Of a stretch of DNA of 64,000 nucleotides, positions 58,971 through 64,000 are shown piece after piece. This DNA comes from Oscheius dolichura (taxonomy: Eukaryota > Nematoda > Chromadorea > Rhabditida > Rhabditidae). The stretch spans positions 1,178,001 to 1,242,000 of the forward strand of contig OW051495.1 in NCBI GenBank assembly GCA_932521035.1, given 5' to 3'. The position numbers were made by a program, and so were the translations under genes. A model generated the notes under the pieces. The model saw only the letters and a list, made by a program, of their open reading frames with translations. It was not told the origin of the DNA and made no database searches. Every line of letters starts with the position of its first letter. Positions within the stretch are counted from its first letter, which is position 1.

Positions 58971-60743
58971 TCAATAGCTGACGGGAGCGGCGTCCTGGGC
59001 CACGGGCTGGACAGCGTCGCCGGCGGGGACGGCTCCATAACCGACGGGAGGCTGTGGAGCGGCGTAGCTGACGGGCGACTGGGCGGGAACAGCTCCATAG
59101 CCGAGAGAGGGCTGGGCAGGGAACTGGCTGTACGGGAACGGGGCCTGAAATACGGGATAACGCTGGGTCTGGTTATTCTCCATTGTAGTACTGCTATGGT
59201 AGTGAAATATAAGGGATCCTTGAAACTTTAAAATCCCATTTTTGGTGGATTTGCCGGTTCGATACTCGATAGTCCGATACCCCTGCACCCGTAAAATCTC
59301 GGCAATACAACGGTATAAAGACGACACTGTTTTGTAACAGTTTTGTATAAAGACGAATCGACGAGATTTTACGGGTGCAGGGGATCGACTTTTCGAGGTC
59401 CGAGCCAGTTTTTTTTTCTTTTTTTCGATGTCCGAGCCATTTCGACCGACTAATGTGCTTTGCCGCCTTTCCCTTCCTCAAATAGCGGGGCCCATAACTG
59501 TAAGAATCCCAAGAAAATGGGATAAGAAATAGAAAACGAACGGTAGGAAGAGCAGGAGCACAGCAGGTGCAGCGGAGATTCTTGTCAATGACGGTAATAA
59601 AGCCGCGGATCTCGTTGGTGGAGAAGCCATTCAGGCGGGCAGTCGACTTGCAACACTTGTCACAGTTCTGAAAAATTCGAAGTAAATAAAAATTTTAGAA
59701 AACGGCGCGCTTCGCTTTCTCCATAAATTATGTGGATTGGAGGGGGGTTGTTACATCTAGTCTAAAAGTTGGCTAAAGACCATTCTAGAATCGGAGTATT
59801 CATCTAGAGAAGTTAGCTCCTCATCGAGATACGGAGAATTTTTGAAAATTAGAATTTTGGCACGTACTGTAATGGCAGTTTCACGGATGAACGATGGGAA
59901 AGACTAGGCTAGTTGAAACAGACGATATTCGCCGCTATGAACTGGTTTTTATTCTTATTTTTTCCGGTCAGACTCAAACGAAACAAAACGTCTCCCCTAA
60001 CAAGAAAGATAAAGGGGATCCATAACAGAGAAAAATTGGAAATTATCTGTTTCAACAACCTCATAAAAGAGCGGATGGAAGACTAATTTTGCTGACTGAC
60101 GTTTGTAATTGTAACCCCAAAAAATATTAATTTCCCCCACCTTCATGGCGTCCTTCTTCAGGTCTGCGCTTCCAGAAGGCATGAAGACGTCGTCGCAGGT
60201 GCGCTCCGTTGGGCGGCGAGAGCGATGTCGCTTGCCTCCATAGGTCGTGTAGCCGACGTCACGGGCACAGAGGTGGGCTAAACATCGTTTATTTCCCTCT
60301 CTTTCCCCTAGCTAACTATGGTGTAGGTACGGCTTGGGAGGAGGGACGAAGACAGGAACCTGGGCATAGTTCGGCTGGACGGGTGGCTGGTAGTAGGAGG
60401 CGCCGGCGTCTTGGGCTCCGTAGCCACCGGCTGGCTTGTCTTTTACCTGAAAATTGGGGAAGTGAGAAATATTGAGGAAGTATAAATCAAGAAAAACGTT
60501 TTATTTAGAGGGATTGCGAAAAATAAAAGGAAATGTTTCATCTTCCTTATAAGAATCCGATTCAGGATTTCGGTTAGTCGGAGGTGGTAATTTTTATCAA
60601 ACATTAAAAATGGTTTAGGATTCGTTGAAATACCCTCATTCTTCCCTATTTTTCAGTAAATAGTATGCAATAAAATGACTCACGACGGCTCCATGAACAG
60701 CAGCAACCGCCAGGAGGACGAGAGCAGCGGGGAGGAGGGCCAT
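58971..60743 (-). CDS. Secreted Tyr/Pro/Gly-rich protein with a Cys-containing core
   Basis: Not assigned to a named family. Signal peptide MALLPAALVLLAVAAVHGAV (exon ending at 60688). Exon 2 is low complexity (GGYGAQDAGASYYQPPVQ, PVFVPPPKPY). Exons 3 and 4 give a Cys-rich core: HLCARDVGYTTYGGKRHRSR, ERTCDDVFMPSGSADLKKDA, NCDKCCKSTARLNGFSTNEI, RGFITVIDKNLRCTCCAPAL. The last exon is again repetitive (GYGAVPAQSPVSYAAPQPP, ending DAAPVSY-stop at 58971). The disulphide-rich core between disordered Tyr/Pro/Gly tails suggests an extracellular-matrix or cuticle role, which is inference. The last intron (about 59142-59558) holds a family D hairpin. Confidence 0.78.
59272..59387. repeat. Family D hairpin (secreted-protein intron)
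   Basis: CGATACCCCTGCACCCGTAA continuing AATCTCG faces CGAGATTTTACGGGTGCAGG continuing GGATCG; near-perfect 26-base arms. TATAAAGACGA is duplicated inside. Confidence 0.9.
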
Positions 60744-63180
60744 CTCTCTTCTGTCTTCCTTTCTCTCTCTCGGGAGGGGAATAGGACCAGAAAGAGCCGG
60801 CCGACCCGATTACAAGGCTTTTATCCTCCCCCGGGGCTGGTCATCCTCCTCCAGAGGGATGAATCGCGTGATCCCGGCTATTCCTATCCCCTCCTCCGGG
60901 CAATCTCCTACTTTTCCTTGCTCTCTGGCTCGAGTGGCGATTCATCCAGGAAAAGAGAAAAAGGTAACGCAACATTCGTCTCTCTGAAACACTTTTTTCG
61001 CCGGGAAAAGGGGAACAACTGTGGGGGGCAAAAAGAAGAGAATGAGCAGACGGGAGGAGAGAGGAATGGGAGAGGGGTGGTGAGCCAGAATGATCGAGGC
61101 AAAAATGATATTGATATCAAGAAGCAATATTTGAAGTACGGGTGAAACAATGAACAGGATTCAATTCAGGAAGGAGGGATAGCTCGGAAAAGGACGCTCA
61201 AATTTGGACCAGCAATTACAGTTTACAATTAGTTTTGAGGATAGCTTTTTATAGAATAAATAGATAAGGAAATCATTAGTTCCCTCTGTTACAGAATTTT
61301 CTTTTGTCACGACAAAAAATACGGACGAGGAATGGCAATGGACTGGAACATGTATGGGCAAAGCCCTGGGCGCGCCACGTTATGTAACAAATCCTCAGTC
61401 AAAGATTGGGACTACAGTTTGTTTTGTCGGGGCGGTTGAGATGTGACTGGGTTCATTAGAATCGTCTCGCCGTGCTCTCCAACTAGGTCCTTGAATTTTT
61501 GAAATCGACCAAGAAATGATCGAGATACGGACACAAACACTCGACACTCCCGTCTACGCCTGAAAACGGGAGCGTCCGATGTTGGCGGTTTGCTCTTGTA
61601 TCGACTGGAAGGGAAAGTGAGTGGAGGGGTGTGCAATAAACTAATCGATATGGTAAAAAATACACGGTATTTAGGTTTGTGTTGAAAAGCAGGAGGATTG
61701 GGGGGTATTTCACGTAGACAGTATTTATCTTGATGGGAAAACATTCGGAAAATAATTGAGCCAGAACCAGAATGTAGATTTTCGATTAGTGGCCTATGTT
61801 TTATAGAAGAAAAGAAAAGGGGAATACTGTAACTTTTGCTTTACTACTGTATTGCTACTGTATTGAAAAGTGGAGAAAGAATTGAAGCGGGTGGGTAATG
61901 GGAAGGCAAAATATAGAAGCCAGGAAGTAGTATTGCTCAACAATATTGCCAAGTTACCAAGGCTCTATTATTTAGGTTGAGGGTGAAACAATGGGAAAAG
62001 ACGCGGAATTCGAGAAAGGATAACGAAAGGACTTCGCCACTTGTAAGTCTCACTTGTAAGTTTCTTGTTCTCTTCCCCATCTGATATACCCCCGCTTTAC
62101 CCCTTGAAAATGTAAAGAGACTAACGCAACATTCCAACTTTTTGTCTCACTGGACGGCTAAATTCGATGGCAAAATGGAGAATGCTGGGTCTACAAGTAG
62201 TGGTTGAAATGAACTGGACGGAACTTATATCTGTGATGGAACAGTTGGGGGAAAGGACTCTATCAAAATTTGAGGATGAATGGAAGGCCCCCATCGATTA
62301 AACACAGTGTAGCCGGCCGGGGTCTCTTATCAGGTACACGAGCCCCTCATACATACAGAATACTAATATTTGACTGTTATTATTGGTCAAAAGATCGAAA
62401 ATTGAGAAGGAAAGGAAGATCAAGGTCAAGAGAAGGGATAGGTATGCTCATATTTGTCTAGTACCAGGAAATGTGTTACAAAAAAGTTACTGGTCGAGAA
62501 AGGGGATTCGATAAAAAAAATGGGAGTATTAGAAAGTTCTAATGGATTCTGCTAGGTGCAGCGATAATAAGAGAATAAGAAGTAAATACATACATATTTG
62601 CATTGAAACAGAATTTTTTTGGCATTCAAGGCTGAAAGTCCCCTGTTTTCCCTTAAAACAATTCGGCGAGGCCGGCGGCATTGTCTTATCAGGATGAATC
62701 AGACACTGCTTTTCTGGCAAGAGGCTAATGACTGCTTTTTCAACACCAAAAATCTTATATAGTGAATATGGAACTTCTATCATTTTAGACAGGCGACGCT
62801 CTTCAATTGGTTAGAAAGGAGGATAGACAGGAAAATAATTGTGGGGAAGTCTATTTTTGATGGAGCAGTATTTGTTTCATAACTTTCTTTTATTAGAAAC
62901 ATATGGAGCTTACTAATTAGCGTAGAACATGCGATGGATATCGCGGGATAAAAGACAGTATAACCAGTTTTTTGGAAGCGCTTTTTCGTGAGTATCAATG
63001 CTCTATGGAGATCATATTGTGTCAAAAAGGATCATATAAAAATCTCTCTTGAAACGGATGGTTCTTATAAGAAAAAGCTATCCAGGGTATCGGAGTTGCC
63101 GGTTTAGTGAACGAAATGTTGAATCAATGGGCAATTTGTGACGGCTCTCTTTGATAAGAGGCGATAACATATTTTAAAAA
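60744..63180. other. Gene-free stretch left of the right-edge gene
   Basis: Upstream region of the minus-strand secreted protein, then repeat-bearing DNA. No recognisable protein. Family B copy 6 lies at 61351-61602. Two TATTGCTACTGTATT-type short direct repeats lie near 61845. Confidence 0.4.
61351..61602 (-). repeat. Family B dispersed repeat, copy 6 (inverted)
   Basis: Opposite orientation, beginning GGGCGCGCCACGTTATGTAA and ending in GGCGGTTTGC. Confidence 0.88.
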
Positions 63181-63360
63181 TATATTTATTTATTACTTTA
63201 TAAACTTATAAGCTCAAAAAACGAAAAAAAAGCAGGTATATTCATAACAATTTACAAAAAAATGACTAGGAAAAAAGTAGTCTCCTAGGAGATACATAAA
63301 GCCGGGAAATTTAAAAACTGGGATACCGAGATTATATGGCACAACGTTCTACCTCTACCA

Positions 63361-64000
63361 CTAAGTGGCATGCAATGGTACAGAATGAAGTTCTGGCGTA
63401 ATTGGACGTGTAGTATGGGGGAGATTATGAGTCGCACAGTCTGGACAGGAAATTGACTGACTGGCGTAAACAGCCGCTCTGAAAATGTCGATTATTTCTT
63501 TGGTAGAGTAAATCAACTGACTCATAGCGACAGCGGCAACTACACGTGAATTCCCCTCGAAGTAGCGGTCCCTCGTAAGTAACCGGACCGGGAACTCTCT
63601 AAAAAGACTCTTATCAGTCGCACACGAAAGAGCAAAAGTGGCCACGAGTAAAATTGTAGACGTCAACTCCATTCCAAACAATGATACTTACGAAAGGACA
63701 CCATCTTACGCGATGCTCTTCGCTCCCGCAAAAAGTGCACACAAGGCGAGTTTCCTGTCTGCCAGATGGAACCGCTGCTGATTCTTCTCTCGGCTCTTGT
63801 AAATCTGGAGAATGAGGGGTATCTGGACGGGAAGGAAAAGAAATAAGAGAAGGAACAGGGCTCTGAAACGGCGATAACTATAAAAGTCCAAAATTTGGAA
63901 TACTTGCAGGTACTCATCTCGATCCGTGGCATCATCAGCAGCTGTTGATGCCAAAATCCTCAATTCTCCGCTTTCTAGAGCTTCCATGAAGTCTATTTCC
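63361..64000 (-). CDS. 3' part of an unidentified minus-strand gene (partial, structure uncertain)
   Basis: Two readings compete. One is an uninterrupted 103-codon frame from ATG at 63672 to a stop at 63361, with a signal peptide MELTSTILLVATFALSCA, then SLFREFPVRLLTRDRYFEG, VVAAVAMSQLIYSTKEIID and a CPDC motif. The other treats GTAAGTATC at 63691 as a donor for an upstream exon ending ETRLVCTFCGSEEHRVRWCP, whose C-x2-C-x4-H-x4-C spacing is a CCHC zinc knuckle, spliced at CTTTTTAG and stopping at 63425. A coding-like exon MEALESGELRILASTAADD at 63903-63987 continues off the window. TAATAAATAAA at about 63190 (minus strand) could be the poly(A) signal for either. Confidence 0.4.

Noticed and set aside
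63700-63750. Nanos-type zinc finger
   Set aside because: Only one CCHC cluster with C-x2-C-x4-H-x4-C spacing is present; Nanos needs two clusters with longer spacing.

Overview
This 64 kb window is nuclear DNA from a nematode, probably a free-living rhabditid-type species. The evidence is very short introns (about 30-60 bases), TTTTCAG-type acceptors, several first ATGs placed directly behind a pyrimidine-AG site as expected for trans-splicing, a nematode transthyretin-like secreted protein, and a tandem pair of nematode-style seven-transmembrane receptors. There is no sign of a bacterial or viral genome.

Layout. 1-6783: a tight, AT-rich, same-strand run of housekeeping genes: the 3' end of methionine aminopeptidase 1, a Little Elongation Complex subunit 2 (ICE2/NARG2) homologue and a CPSF6-type RNA-binding protein. 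6784-13282: mostly non-coding, with the first copies of a tiny palindromic repeat (here called family F) and a tRNA-like sequence. 13283-19003: Prickle (PET, three LIM domains, CaaX box). 19500-27116: two paralogous 7TM receptors flanking a carboxylesterase on the opposite strand. 27270-32824: a second AT-rich housekeeping block with CPSF4/CPSF30 (minus), an unidentified gene (minus) and DNA polymerase delta subunit 2 (plus). 33285-35523: a DOMON plus cytochrome b561 ferric-reductase-like protein.

36.2-40.4 kb is a mosaic. Broken, intron-containing pieces of the neighbouring POLD2, CPSF4 and unidentified gene lie next to a damaged endonuclease V gene, unknown exons, and a 15-unit, 21-bp minisatellite. 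40558-45331 is a Cys-loop ligand-gated cation channel gene (minus) whose introns hold several terminal-inverted-repeat elements. 46-64 kb is repeat-rich with small secreted-protein genes: a short peptide precursor with an FIRF motif, a transthyretin-like protein, a Tyr/Pro/Gly-rich secreted protein, and an incomplete gene at the right edge.

The most unusual signals are (1) family F, about 24 loci of a 17-bp inverted-repeat motif confined to 8.6-34.6 kb, in and between particular genes and at homologous introns of the two receptor paralogues, and (2) the fragment mosaic at 36.7-40.1 kb built from the block 4-10 kb away. All exon joins were read by eye. Products named with high confidence rest on long recognisable protein motifs; exact ends of repeats and first exons are approximate.
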